NCBI GenBank assembly: GCA_030429545.1 | Contig: JAUIFF010000009.1 | Span: 1-64,000 of the forward strand | Direction of reading: 5' to 3' | Length of the DNA stretch: 64,000 bases | Source of the DNA: Polyangia bacterium | GTDB taxonomy: Bacteria; Myxococcota_A; Polyangia; Nannocystales; Nannocystaceae | Shown: positions 16,738 through 26,146 of the stretch, one piece after another | Position numbering within the stretch: the stretch's first letter is position 1 | How the letters are laid out: every line of letters begins with the position of its first letter | Notes under the pieces: model-generated | Database searches by the model: none | What the model saw: only the letters and a program-made list of their open reading frames with translations | What the model was told of the DNA's origin: nothing | Position numbers and translations under genes: made by a program

Positions 16738-18948
16738 ATGATCCCGGCGCCTATGGCTGATGCATCACCGGAACTTTCGGCCCTATCGTCGCGTATCGCT
16801 GCTGTCACCGTCTATCGCTCGGGTGCCATGGTCGAACGCGTTGCCAAACTCCCAGCTGGGGATGCCGATGGCACGCGCATGGTCAAGCTCGTTGGCCTAC
16901 CGCTGTGCCTGACCGATGGGAGCGTGCGGATTGAGGTTCGCGGCGCGGCCCGGCTGCCAGTTGCCCGGGACTTTCGCGTTGTGCTCGAGCTTGGGACCCA
17001 ACAACCAGGGCTTGCCCCGGCTGAAAACGAGGCCCTGCGGGCAAAAAAATTGCAGGTACAACTGGCCCAGGATCACTGCGGGCAGCTCGAGGCCAAGCGC
17101 CGGCAAATCGCCGACCTCGAAATTTTCGCCCGACCGGCAGGCGAGGAGGGCCAACCTCCGCCCGTGAGCCCGACAGCCGCGCGGCTGAGAATGGTCGAGT
17201 TTCAAGCCCAACAACTCGATGCGCTCGACAAGCAGTTGGCGCAGTTGCGGCCGGAGTTGCGAGTGCTACGTGAGGAGCTGGCCGAGTTGGAGGCGCGCGA
17301 GCGCGAGGCCTCGGCCGCCCGTCAGCCCAAGGCGCACGAGCTGCGCAAAACCGTGGTGGTCACCCTCGACACCGGTCGCCACGACGATGCGGAGCTCGTG
17401 GTGACCTACATGGTGCCAGGTGCCCGCTGGCTACCTGCCTATACAATCAATTTGTCGGCGGACATGCGCAGTGGCGAGCTGGCGATGCGTGCCGCCGTGG
17501 TCCAGCGTACCGGCGAAGATTGGCGGGGGGTGGCGCTTACCCTGACAACGGCCGATGCCCACCGCTGGACAGAGTTGCCGGAAATGCAAAGCCTGCGAAT
17601 TGGTCGGGCCCAGCCACCTGTGCAGGCCCGTGGTTGGCGGCCGCCACCGGTTGGTGCCGGGGAGCTCTATCGCGACTACGACCGGTTTATGAAGTCGCTG
17701 CCCAAGCCGACCAAGGTCAAGGCCAAGCCCCGACCCAAAGCCCGGCCGGCGAGGCGTCCACCACCACCTCCGGCGCCACCACCCGCAGAACTCGCGGCGG
17801 TTGCCGATGAAACGACTGCATTTTTACCCGATCCACAGTCGATGACAAAGACCGGAGCTGTGTTTGGTGGGGCACCACCACCGATGCAATCGATGCCAAT
17901 GCCCATGGCTCCACCGGCCCCGGCGCGGGGAGCCGCGCGCAAACGGAGCAAGCCCGATGCCCTGGTCGCCAGTCAGGCCGTTGCCCGGGCGAGTACGACC
18001 GGTGCGTTTGCCATGGCGCCCGGCAGTGGCGGCGGCGGTGGATTGCCCGAGGTTGCGCCGGAGCCAGCGATCCGCGACGACATGTTGGCCTACGGCGACC
18101 TGCGCATGCGCAAACCCAACGAGGCCCGCCGCGGCAACCTCGTGTTGCTACAACGACGCGAGCGCTACCGTGAGTGGCTGCTGATGCGCGAGGTCGAAGT
18201 CAGCTTTGATGTGGTGGTGATGATCGACACGGCTACCCGCGAAGCCGCGGCTGTTGCGAGTGTCAAGCCGCCGCCACACCACGTGTGGGTCTCGGAGGAC
18301 CACGGTTTTTCCTCCGCATACCATGCAGATACACCGGTCGAGATCGAAAGTGACGGGCAGTACCACAGTGTTGCCCTGACCAAGGCAACCGTCGAAACCC
18401 GCCTACACCACGTGGTCGTCCCGCGGGAGAGCACCGATGTCTTTCGCAATGTCGAGCTCAAAAACCCAACGGCGACTACTTTGTTTCGCGGCCCCGTCGA
18501 TGTCTCCGTGGGCGGCAACTACCTGCTCACCAGCGAGTTGCGCACCTGTCCAAGCGGCGGCAAGGTGCAACTCGGGCTCGGGGTTGAGCAGGCGATCAAG
18601 GTCTCGCGTAATACCCGGTACAGCGAGGAGACAGCGGGGTTGATGGGCGGGACCCTCAAGCTCCACCACAGCATCGAAATCGAACTCGCCAACCGGCTCG
18701 CCCAGGCTGCCGACATCGAAGTTCGCGAGCGCCTGCCGACCGCGCGCGAGGGCGATGAGGAGGTCACGGTTGAGGAGGTTGCGGTCAATCCCCCGTGGCG
18801 GCGCTACGAGCCCGAAACCTACAAGCTCAAGGGCGGCCATCGCTGGCAGCTACGCCTCGAACCGGGCAAGAAACAACTTCTCCAAGCGTCCTATGACGTG
18901 CGTCTGTCGTCGAAACGCGAGTTGGTCGGGGGCAATCGCCGGGAGTAA
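16738..18948 (+). CDS. MuiA-family (DUF4140/DUF4139) protein, long paralogue
   Basis: 736 residues matching the mucoidy-inhibitor MuiA family layout: an N-terminal beta domain (VTVYRSGAMVERVAKLP), a long coiled coil (about 85-205), then the beta-rich domain with VTYMVPGARWLPAYTINL and QRTGEDWRGVALTLTTA, and a C-terminal half. A Pro/Ala-rich, low-complexity insert of about 120 residues (near 315-435) splits the C-terminal domain. No signal peptide is evident. The biochemical function of this family is not established. The next gene, 5 bp downstream, is a shorter paralogue, so the two are surely co-transcribed and may form a complex. Confidence 0.85.
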   Translation: MIPAPMADASPELSALSSRIAAVTVYRSGAMVERVAKLPAGDADGTRMVKLVGLPLCLTDGSVRIEVRGAARLPVARDFRVVLELGTQQPGLAPAENEALRAKKLQVQLAQDHCGQLEAKRRQIADLEIFARPAGEEGQPPPVSPTAARLRMVEFQAQQLDALDKQLAQLRPELRVLREELAELEAREREASAARQPKAHELRKTVVVTLDTGRHDDAELVVTYMVPGARWLPAYTINLSADMRSGELAMRAAVVQRTGEDWRGVALTLTTADAHRWTELPEMQSLRIGRAQPPVQARGWRPPPVGAGELYRDYDRFMKSLPKPTKVKAKPRPKARPARRPPPPPAPPPAELAAVADETTAFLPDPQSMTKTGAVFGGAPPPMQSMPMPMAPPAPARGAARKRSKPDALVASQAVARASTTGAFAMAPGSGGGGGLPEVAPEPAIRDDMLAYGDLRMRKPNEARRGNLVLLQRRERYREWLLMREVEVSFDVVVMIDTATREAAAVASVKPPPHHVWVSEDHGFSSAYHADTPVEIESDGQYHSVALTKATVETRLHHVVVPRESTDVFRNVELKNPTATTLFRGPVDVSVGGNYLLTSELRTCPSGGKVQLGLGVEQAIKVSRNTRYSEETAGLMGGTLKLHHSIEIELANRLAQAADIEVRERLPTAREGDEEVTVEEVAVNPPWRRYEPETYKLKGGHRWQLRLEPGKKQLLQASYDVRLSSKRELVGGNRRE

Positions 18949-18953
18949 AAACG

Positions 18954-20543
18954 ATGTCGATACAAGAATCTAAGCATACTATTTTGCGCGCCCCCGTGGT
19001 CGAGGTGACCCTGCTCGAGGACCGTGCCCACGTGGTGCGCCGGGGGACGGCTCAGCTAGCCGCGGGTGTGCATCGCCTGCGGATCGAAGAAGTCGCCCCG
19101 GTATTGGCCGACAAGACCCTATGTGGGGCGATTGCCGTGGTCGGCATGGCCGACGATGACGATGCCAGCCCCCAGGTCAGCGACCTGCGTTTGCGCCGTC
19201 GGCAGGTTGCCCGCAGCCAGGAGCGGACCGAGAAAACCCAGGATTTGCAGCAACAACGCGATGAATTGCAAGTACAAATAGATCAGGTTGCCCATCAGGT
19301 CGACCGCGACCGCCGGCGCCTCAAGGCCGTCGAAAAAGTCGAGCAGGCAATCTGCGACGAGTTGGCGGTCGATGTCGCCTGGGGTCGCAGCGATCACGAA
19401 CGTTGGCAGGCGTCCCTCGAGCAGTGTGCCGGCGAGCTTCGGAGCTGTCGCGAGGCCGTGATTCGCAAGTCCCACGAACTCGAACGGCTCAAACAGGAAA
19501 ACTCCCGGTTGGAGCAACGGATGCGAGAGGCGTCCCAGTTGCGTGACGAAATCCGGGCCGACCTCGATGTCGAAGTGGTCGTCGCCAGCTCGGGGACCTA
19601 CGAGTTGCGCATCGACTACATCGTGCCCGGGGCCTGCTGGCGACCGCAACACCGTGCCGAGTTAGTTGAGGATACAAATGGTACGCGGCTCGACTTTACC
19701 AGCGAGGGATGTGTTTGGCAGGCCACTGGCGAGGACTGGCGCGATGTCCAGTTGATTTTCTCGACCGAGCGGCCCTCACTCGGCACCCGGCCTCCCGAGC
19801 TCTCGAGCGAGGTCCTCCACACCCAGCGCAAAAGCGATCAAATCCAGGTCCAGGTGCGCCAACAGACCATTCAAACGACCGGGGTGGGGGGCGAGGCCAA
19901 GCCCAGTGACGATTTGCCGGGGATCGACGACGGTGGCGAGGCACTCGAGCTCCGGGCACAACACCGGCTCGATGTGCCCTGTGATGGCCGCCCGCACCGT
20001 GTGCCGTTGATGGCATTTAGCGACGAAGTGACGATCGAGCGGGTACTGATGGCGGAGTTGGTCCCTGCCGTTGTCGTCAAAACCCAACAGGTCAACCGCG
20101 GCCGGCATCCGATCCTCGCCGGGCCGGTCGACCTGATCCGCGGGGGCGGACTGTGTGGACGCAGCAAGGTGATGTTTGTCGCCGCTGGAGAACGATTTGA
20201 GATGGGGTGGGGCCCCGAGGGGGCAATCCGGGTGCGTCGGCACCTCGACCACGAGGTCGAAGAGAGCTCGATGTTGAGCTCGTGGACCACGCAAAACCAT
20301 ACGGTTGAGCTGCGGTTGAGCCACCTCGGCGGTGCCCCGATTTCATTGCAGGTACAAGAGCGTGTGGCGGTTTCGGAGCTCGAGAAGGTCAAGATCTCGG
20401 TCCTCCGCGACAAGACTACCGCCGGGCGGGTGCCCGATGCCAACGGTTTTATCCGCTGGGATGTCACGCTTTCTCCGCAGGAGCGCAAGACCATTCGGCT
20501 GGCCTACCGGGTGAAAAAACACGGCGACGTTTCGGGCATCTGA
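18954..20543 (+). CDS. MuiA-family (DUF4140/DUF4139) protein, short paralogue
   Basis: 529 residues with the same order as its neighbour: VTLLEDRAHVVRRGTAQL, a coiled coil (about 75-190), then RIDYIVPGACWRPQHRAEL and WQATGEDWRDVQLIFSTERPSL. It lacks the neighbour's proline-rich insert. VTLLEDRAxVxR and GEDWxxVxLxxST are family hallmarks. The short spacing and shared architecture suggest gene duplication within an operon. Two dispersed palindromes (19267, 20347) fall on Leu-Gln-Val-Gln codons with the uncommon GTA. Confidence 0.85.
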   Translation: MSIQESKHTILRAPVVEVTLLEDRAHVVRRGTAQLAAGVHRLRIEEVAPVLADKTLCGAIAVVGMADDDDASPQVSDLRLRRRQVARSQERTEKTQDLQQQRDELQVQIDQVAHQVDRDRRRLKAVEKVEQAICDELAVDVAWGRSDHERWQASLEQCAGELRSCREAVIRKSHELERLKQENSRLEQRMREASQLRDEIRADLDVEVVVASSGTYELRIDYIVPGACWRPQHRAELVEDTNGTRLDFTSEGCVWQATGEDWRDVQLIFSTERPSLGTRPPELSSEVLHTQRKSDQIQVQVRQQTIQTTGVGGEAKPSDDLPGIDDGGEALELRAQHRLDVPCDGRPHRVPLMAFSDEVTIERVLMAELVPAVVVKTQQVNRGRHPILAGPVDLIRGGGLCGRSKVMFVAAGERFEMGWGPEGAIRVRRHLDHEVEESSMLSSWTTQNHTVELRLSHLGGAPISLQVQERVAVSELEKVKISVLRDKTTAGRVPDANGFIRWDVTLSPQERKTIRLAYRVKKHGDVSGI

Positions 20544-20568
20544 GCGAGGACTGGGGCGATACTTTCAA

Positions 20569-20590
20569 AAAACATGTTGATACATGTTTT
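20569..20590. terminator. AT-rich hairpin between convergent genes
   Basis: AAAACATG (20569-20576), TTGATA, CATGTTTT (20583-20590) form an 8-bp stem with A and T runs outside, readable as a weak terminator in both directions. It overlaps the stop codon of the minus-strand Coq4-like gene. Confidence 0.6.
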
Positions 20591-21626
20591 AGAAGTAGTC
20601 CGGGTCGTCCTCGTCGGGATAGGGGGCACGGGGCGGCGGTGGCAGGCCCGGACCGTCGTCGTCGTCGTCGGGGATACCAAACGGAGACCGGCTCGTAACC
20701 GGTTTTTTGGGTTGTTGCGTGGGGGTACCGTTTTTGACGGGCGCAGCCTCGGGGTGGGTTTGCGAGGCCTCGCGGTTGAGTTGGGCAAACGCGGCGACCA
20801 GTGACGAGGAGCTTTGTCTGCGCGCGCGCGGGATGTCGCTGGTTTCGGGAGGCGGCGGCGCGGGCAGTGTAGGGTTGAGCTTGGGCCGACGCTCGGCGTG
20901 GGGCATTGTCGTGCCGGTTGCCGAACGCAGCGTAAGGGTTGCGATCCGACATGTCCGCGGGGCCAAGCCGGCGAGCTCGACCACATCGGAGATCGGAGCC
21001 ATCCACAGCTCCTCCCACGGGACCGCGAGGATCGGGCGAGATTCGCGACCTCGCGAATAGCCCTCTGCCATCACCTCAAACAAACTCCCGAGGTTTGTCG
21101 GTGCGTCGCGCAGCAACTGCATCATGCCGGCGGTGATGATGGTGGCACTCGCCGGGCTGGCGAATTGGCCGAGGTAAAAACTCTGCACAGCCAGCTCGCC
21201 AGTGGTGCTGGCATCGTAGCCGGTGACAACGTGGATCACCCCGTGAAGCGCCCGCAACCGCAGTTGGATGTACGTCGCTGGGTCTGAGAGATTGGCGTCG
21301 CCAGGCACCCGCGGAGGAATCCGTCCGGTCGCCCGCAAAAACTCGCCATACCCCCGGCCGAGGGTCTCATGCGGCATAGTCAGCAGCGTTGTCATGGCCT
21401 CGGGAGTGGGCAGATAGCCGCTGTCAAACAGCTCGCGGACACCGTCGGCCGCCAGGGCTTTTTCGCTGTCAAACGTCAGCGCATCGGCATCGAGTTCGCC
21501 GCTGGTGTCGAGGATGTCCGACAGCCGGGGGGTCGCCGCCTGTTTGCGGATCGGGGCCGAATAGCCGAGCAGCGCGCTGGCCAAATCCAACTGTTTGAAT
21601 GCCTCGAACGGGGTGCTGGTGGCCAT
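20589..21626 (-). CDS. Coq4-family protein with Pro/Asp-rich tail
   Basis: About 345 residues from the ATG at 21626 (a TTG extension to 21689 is possible). The core (about 60-180) resembles Coq4, a scaffold and decarboxylase of ubiquinone biosynthesis: LPTPEAMTTLLTMPHETLGRGYGEFLR, then YIQLRLRALHGVIHVVTGYD and GELAVQSFYLGQFASP. The family metal motif HDxxHx11E appears as HGVIH...GE, with Gly for the Asp, so metal binding may be altered. The C-terminal 100 residues are Pro/Ser/Asp-rich and probably disordered. No other quinone genes are nearby. Confidence 0.72.
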   Translation of the reverse strand: MATSTPFEAFKQLDLASALLGYSAPIRKQAATPRLSDILDTSGELDADALTFDSEKALAADGVRELFDSGYLPTPEAMTTLLTMPHETLGRGYGEFLRATGRIPPRVPGDANLSDPATYIQLRLRALHGVIHVVTGYDASTTGELAVQSFYLGQFASPASATIITAGMMQLLRDAPTNLGSLFEVMAEGYSRGRESRPILAVPWEELWMAPISDVVELAGLAPRTCRIATLTLRSATGTTMPHAERRPKLNPTLPAPPPPETSDIPRARRQSSSSLVAAFAQLNREASQTHPEAAPVKNGTPTQQPKKPVTSRSPFGIPDDDDDGPGLPPPPRAPYPDEDDPDYF

Positions 21627-21793
21627 GACGTGTCGGAAGAACGATGCGGATACACCTGTGCGCGGGTGGTCAAACCCGCTTGCGTACAAACCTGAGTTTA
21701 CCTAAATCCGCGGTCGCCCACGCATGTTTTGGATTTGGGACAGAACTGCTACATGTGGTCCGTCTGCCGCGGGGCCGGTTTGAGGAGATACAA

Positions 21794-23395
21794 ATGCACG
21801 ACAAACCCACACCCTCTACGGGTATCTCACCCAAACCCGGAGCCTGGTTTGTCGCCGGGGACATCGATGGTTTTTTTGGCTTAGCGGTCGACAACCTTGT
21901 ACAGCTGCTGTTAATCGCGGCCCTGTGCCAGGGGGTGCTCGGGTTCTCGGGCGAGTTGCTGTATGGCCACGTATTGCCGGGCGCCGCGGTTTCGCTTGTT
22001 GTTGGCAACCTCTACTACTCGGTACAAGCGCGTCGGGCTGCGCTCAAGAGCGGTGAAAATCGCCACTGCGCGCTGCCCTATGGGATCAACACCGTCTCGG
22101 TTTTTGCACATGTCTTTTTGGTCATGCTACCGGCGAAACTCGCTGCCCAGGCCGCGGGAGCTGCCGACCCCGTGCGTGTGGCCTGGCAGGCGGGATTACT
22201 CGCCTGTCTCGGTTCTGGGCTCATCGAGGTCGGTGGTTCATTTGTCGCCGAACGTATTCGCAAGGCGACTCCCCGCGCCGCGCTGCTTTCAACGCTCGCG
22301 GGCGTCGCCCTCGGATTTATATCGCTCGGGTTTTTGTTCCGCAGTTTTGCGCGACCGATCGTTGGCCTGACGACGTTCGCCGTGCTCATGTTGGTCTATT
22401 TTGGCCGGCTCAAATTTCGTGGGCGTCTGCCCGGTGGGCTGGTCGCGGTTGCCCTGGGAACCCTGCTCGCGTGGCTCACCGGTATCGCGCCGGTCGGAAC
22501 GGCCCCCGAAGTTGACCTCGCATTTTATGCGCCGGTTCCCGTGCTGGGCGATCTACTCGCCGCACTCTCGGGCGGCCACTGGCTCACGTTCTTGTCGGTG
22601 ATCATCCCGATGGGCGTGTTCAACGTGATTGGCTCCTTGCAAAATATCGAGGCCGCCGAAGCTGCGGGAGACAGCTACGACACCCGCTCCTCACTGATGG
22701 TCAACGGCGCCGGGACCCTGGCTGCGGCCGTGTTTGGCTCGTGTTTCCCGACCACGATTTACATCGGGCACCCGGGCTGGAAGGCCATGGGCGCCCGGGT
22801 TGGCTACTCGCTGCTCAACGCAGTTGTAATTACACTTATATGCCTGACCGGCAGCCTCGCGCTGATCGCCTGGGCCGTGCCGATCGATGCCGGGATGGCG
22901 ATTGTGTTGTGGATTGGCATTGTCATCACGGCGCAAGCATTTGAGGCCACACCCCGTGTGCATGCACCGGCTGTGGTCCTCGGCATTTTGCCCGGGGTCG
23001 GGGCCTGGGGGGCGATGATGGCCAAGGCCGGGTTGCGAGCTGGCGGCATGGGAACCCCGCAAAACCCATTTAGCCCCGAGTTGTTGCCGATCTTTGCCCG
23101 CGCCGATGTCTGGATCGACGGTGCCTTTGCCCTCGAACAGGGGTTTATTTTCACCGCGATGTTGCTGGCAGCGGCGACGGTTTGCGTGATCGAACGAAAG
23201 CTGATGAAGGCGGCGCTTTGGTGCCTGATCGGTGCGGGGCTCTCGGTCACCGGGCTGATGCATGCATATCAATGGACCGTGGGCGACACGGCGCTCACAC
23301 TCACGCCCGCGTGGCCCTGGGTGTGGGGGTACCTGGCGATGGCCGGCATCTTTGCCCTCGCACCGCTAGTCACCGTTGTGCCCGAGGATGCCTAG
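21794..23395 (+). CDS. NCS2/AzgA-type nucleobase permease
   Basis: A polytopic membrane protein of about 533 residues with 12-14 predicted helices. AGDIDGFFGLAVDNLVQLLLI, ALPYGINTVSVFAHVFLVM and the PTTIYIGHPGWKAMGARVGYS segment fit the xanthine/uracil/hypoxanthine permease superfamily, so proton-coupled uptake of a nucleobase or similar anion is likely; the exact substrate is not readable. The ATG has a strong ribosome site, TGAGGAGA. It overlaps the next gene slightly, suggesting coupling with the glycosyltransferase. A dispersed palindrome at 22825 sits on Val-Ile-Thr codons GTA ATT ACA. Confidence 0.85.
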   Translation: MHDKPTPSTGISPKPGAWFVAGDIDGFFGLAVDNLVQLLLIAALCQGVLGFSGELLYGHVLPGAAVSLVVGNLYYSVQARRAALKSGENRHCALPYGINTVSVFAHVFLVMLPAKLAAQAAGAADPVRVAWQAGLLACLGSGLIEVGGSFVAERIRKATPRAALLSTLAGVALGFISLGFLFRSFARPIVGLTTFAVLMLVYFGRLKFRGRLPGGLVAVALGTLLAWLTGIAPVGTAPEVDLAFYAPVPVLGDLLAALSGGHWLTFLSVIIPMGVFNVIGSLQNIEAAEAAGDSYDTRSSLMVNGAGTLAAAVFGSCFPTTIYIGHPGWKAMGARVGYSLLNAVVITLICLTGSLALIAWAVPIDAGMAIVLWIGIVITAQAFEATPRVHAPAVVLGILPGVGAWGAMMAKAGLRAGGMGTPQNPFSPELLPIFARADVWIDGAFALEQGFIFTAMLLAAATVCVIERKLMKAALWCLIGAGLSVTGLMHAYQWTVGDTALTLTPAWPWVWGYLAMAGIFALAPLVTVVPEDA

Positions 23396-24788
23396 GCGCG
23401 TTGTGACAACTCGGGTGATCGCAAAGTACCTCCGGCAATACGCCTGTCCCGACGCCCAGCTGCAGGAGCACCCCGGCGAGCGCTGGAGCTGTGTACTGGT
23501 GGTGCCTGCCCATTGTGAGCAACCGACATTGCTCGATGGCTATCGCGCGGGATTGGTCGAACACGCAACCCGCGGTGGGCACCCGCTTTGCATCATTGTT
23601 GTCAATACATCAACTGCCCATTCGCAACAGGTCCACGAAGCCAACCGGCGACTGGTGGAAGGCTTGCGGGCGAGGTTACAAAACCCGCGACGCCTGGGTG
23701 CCTGTGCAGGCACATGGATCGGTCAATATGGCCCGGCCGATGTCATGATCGTCGATCGCACCACGGCTGAGTTGCGCTTGCCGAGCGGGCAGGGGGTGGG
23801 GCTCGCCCGCAAAATCGGTTGTGACATCGCTGTGGGTCTGTATGCAGCCGGTGCGCTCACAAGCCCTTGGGTTCACACAACCGACGCCGACGCGACCCTA
23901 CCGCCTGAGTATTTTGACATGGTTGCGAACGCGGGAACCGACAACACTCGAGTTGCGGGGATCGCCGGCGATAGCCGGACAACCGCGGCCTGCGTCTACC
24001 CGTATTGGCACACACCCACGGGCGATCCGTTGCAAGACCGTGCGATCGGCCTCTACGAGATTTACCTGCGCCACTACAGCCTCGGGTTGTGGGCTGCCAG
24101 GTCGGCCTGGGCCTTTGCCACAATTGGTAGTACAATCTGTGTAAATGCAAATGCCTATGCCGCCGTCCGCGGGTTTCCGCGCAGGCTAGCCGGCGAGGAC
24201 TTTCACCTCCTGGCCAAGCTCGCCAAGGTCGGCCCGATCGCCGTACTACGCGGGCCAGCCATTCAACTCAGCGGACGTCCGTCGGCGAGAACACCTTTTG
24301 GCACCGGGCCCGGGGCGCGGGTATTGGCCAGCAAGCTCGCTGACGGCGGCACGTTGATGTTGCCCAGTGCCCAAGCGTTCGTGGCACTCGCCAGGTTTCA
24401 CGAATTTCTCGACGAGGTCGAGATGGAGCCGAGGGCGCTAGAAGCAGGCTATCAATGCCTGTGCGAGGGGCCAGGAGGCGCGCACCTCGAGCCAGCGCTC
24501 AAACGAATTGGTGCATGGAAAGCCCTCGCGCGGGCAAGCGAAACCTGTGGTGCGCAGGCAGTGTTTCGCACGCGCGTGGCGACCTGGTTTGACGCCCTCA
24601 AAACCCTCAGGTTGATGCACGGACTGCGAGATGCAGGCCTACCAGATGTGCCCTGGGAGCAGGCATTGGCGGGGTTGGTCGAGTGGAAACTAGGTGTATT
24701 TACAAACTGTTCAGGGCTCGGCACGGATGTCGAGCGCTGGCGACGGTGGTTGGCAAGGGTCGAAGGATGTACCGTGCAAGCCCGTTAG
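23388..24788 (+). CDS. Glycosyltransferase, GT2-like
   Basis: About 466 residues. CVLVVPAHCEQ opens a GT-A Rossmann fold, WVHTTDADATLPPEYF supplies a DxD-type metal/nucleotide-sugar motif near residue 165, and RGFPRRLAGEDFHLLAKLAKVG resembles the GT2 acceptor ED motif. No membrane helices, so a soluble or peripheral enzyme; sugar and acceptor unknown. The ATG overlaps the permease stop by 8 bp. Its 3' end overlaps the convergent YigZ gene by 4 bp. Two dispersed palindromes fall within it (24140, 24695). Confidence 0.82.
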   Translation: MPRRVVTTRVIAKYLRQYACPDAQLQEHPGERWSCVLVVPAHCEQPTLLDGYRAGLVEHATRGGHPLCIIVVNTSTAHSQQVHEANRRLVEGLRARLQNPRRLGACAGTWIGQYGPADVMIVDRTTAELRLPSGQGVGLARKIGCDIAVGLYAAGALTSPWVHTTDADATLPPEYFDMVANAGTDNTRVAGIAGDSRTTAACVYPYWHTPTGDPLQDRAIGLYEIYLRHYSLGLWAARSAWAFATIGSTICVNANAYAAVRGFPRRLAGEDFHLLAKLAKVGPIAVLRGPAIQLSGRPSARTPFGTGPGARVLASKLADGGTLMLPSAQAFVALARFHEFLDEVEMEPRALEAGYQCLCEGPGGAHLEPALKRIGAWKALARASETCGAQAVFRTRVATWFDALKTLRLMHGLRDAGLPDVPWEQALAGLVEWKLGVFTNCSGLGTDVERWRRWLARVEGCTVQAR

Positions 24789-25393
24789 GACTGCCCCGCG
24801 ACCAGGTGAATTTGCCCGGAGCAGCGTTCACGCAGGTCCCGCATAAGTGCATCGACCTGTTCTTCTGGGGCATCGACCGCGCATGAGACTTCGCCCGTAA
24901 ACGACGCATCGGTTGGGGTCAGCTGGTAGGCATGCAAGACGGCATCGACGGCCCCACTGTGTGGGTAGCCATAGGTCATGCGCAACCGCGTGGTGGTAGC
25001 CGACTCGATAATCGTTGCATGAGCAATGACTTCAGCAGCAGCAAACCCATAGGCCCGCACCAACCCCCCAGTCCCGAGTTTGGTCCCGCCGTAGTAGCGC
25101 GTGACGACCACACAGACATCACACAGGCGTTGGCCATCGACCGCCGCCAAAATCGGTCGCCCAGCAGAGCCATTGGGCTCGCCATCATCGGCATAGCGAA
25201 AACAGTCGCGGGTGCGTCCACGCCAGGCCCAGCATTGGTGCGTCGCATCCGAAAACTCGCGCCACAGGTCGGTAACAAGCTGCTTGGCACAGGCAAGGGT
25301 GGGAGCAGGCGAGAGCGTGGCAAAAAACCGAGAACCCTTAATCTTCGGGATTTCAAACCGACTGGTTTGCGCAACCGTGCGGATGATGGGCAC
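24785..25393 (-). CDS. yigZ: YigZ/IMPACT-family protein
   Basis: 202 residues of the UPF0029/IMPACT family. SRFFATLSPAPT leads to the signature ADDGEPNGSAGRPIL, then VVVTRYYGGTKLGTGGLVRAYG, and a C-terminal ferredoxin-like domain after residue 130. In E. coli YigZ the molecular function is unproven; eukaryotic IMPACT acts on translation control through GCN1 binding. Single gene, convergent and overlapping with the glycosyltransferase; its 5' side faces repeat array 2. Confidence 0.93.
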   Translation of the reverse strand: MPIIRTVAQTSRFEIPKIKGSRFFATLSPAPTLACAKQLVTDLWREFSDATHQCWAWRGRTRDCFRYADDGEPNGSAGRPILAAVDGQRLCDVCVVVTRYYGGTKLGTGGLVRAYGFAAAEVIAHATIIESATTTRLRMTYGYPHSGAVDAVLHAYQLTPTDASFTGEVSCAVDAPEEQVDALMRDLRERCSGQIHLVAGQS

Positions 25394-25469
25394 AGGTCAT
25401 TCGAAGGCAATTTGAGACGGGATGCAAATCGCCAGCGGACATAAGCGTGCCGGTTTGTGTTGTTGTGTC

Positions 25470-26140
25470 GGCTCGCACCCTCCTCAATCGAACCAACCGA
25501 GCCCGCCCTCCTCTTCAATCGAAACAACCGAGCCCGCCCTTCGGCTCGCGGAGAAATTTCTGCCCTTGAGCGAGTCTTGGGAAGTGAAGCTGTAGTCGAC
25601 CTGATGCGAGCTTCTCAGCCCGCGCGTCCTTCAAGGCAAAGAACCCCGCTCTTCGGCTCGCGGAGAAATTTTGGCCATGAGTGAGTCTTGAGAAGTCGAC
25701 CTGATGCGAGCTTCTCAGCCCGCGCGTCCTCTTCAATCGAAAGAACCCCGCCCTTCGGATCGCGGAGAAATTTTCGGCCAGGTGCGAGTCCTGAGAAGCG
25801 AAGCTGCGGCTTATCAGCCGCCCGTCCTCTTCAATCGAAAGAACCGCCCTTCGGATCGCGGAGAAATTTTCGGTCAGGAGCGAGTCCTGAGAAGCGAAGC
25901 TGTAGTCGACCTACTGAGCTTCTCAGCCCGCGCGTCCTCTTCAATCGAAACAACCCAGCCCGCCCTTCGGATCGCGGAGAAATTTTTGGTCAGGAGCGAG
26001 TCCTGAGAAGCGAAGCTGTAGTCGACCTACTGCGAGCTTCTCAGGGCCGTTCCTGCCCAAAAATAGCCCGCGTGCCCTCAGAACCGAAGCCGCGAAGCGA
26101 GCTTCTCAGGGCCGTACCTGGCCAAAAATAGCCCGCGCGC
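25470..26140 (-). repeat. Tandem array of ~100-118-bp repeats (family R, array 2)
   Basis: About six diverged copies, recognised by TTCAATCGAAACAACC, AGCCCGCCCTTCGGATCGCGG, AGAAATTTTTGG, GCGAGTCCTGAGAAGCGAAG and GTAGTCGACCTACTGCGAG. The last two units (about 26030-26140) are a shorter variant with TTCTCAGGGCCGT and CAAAAATAGCCCGC. Reverse-complementing array 1 gives the same element order, so both arrays belong to one family in opposite orientation. It fills the gap between the 5' end of yigZ and the 3' end of the propeller lipoprotein gene. No conserved reading frame. Confidence 0.9.
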
Positions 26141-26146
26141 CCAGTT

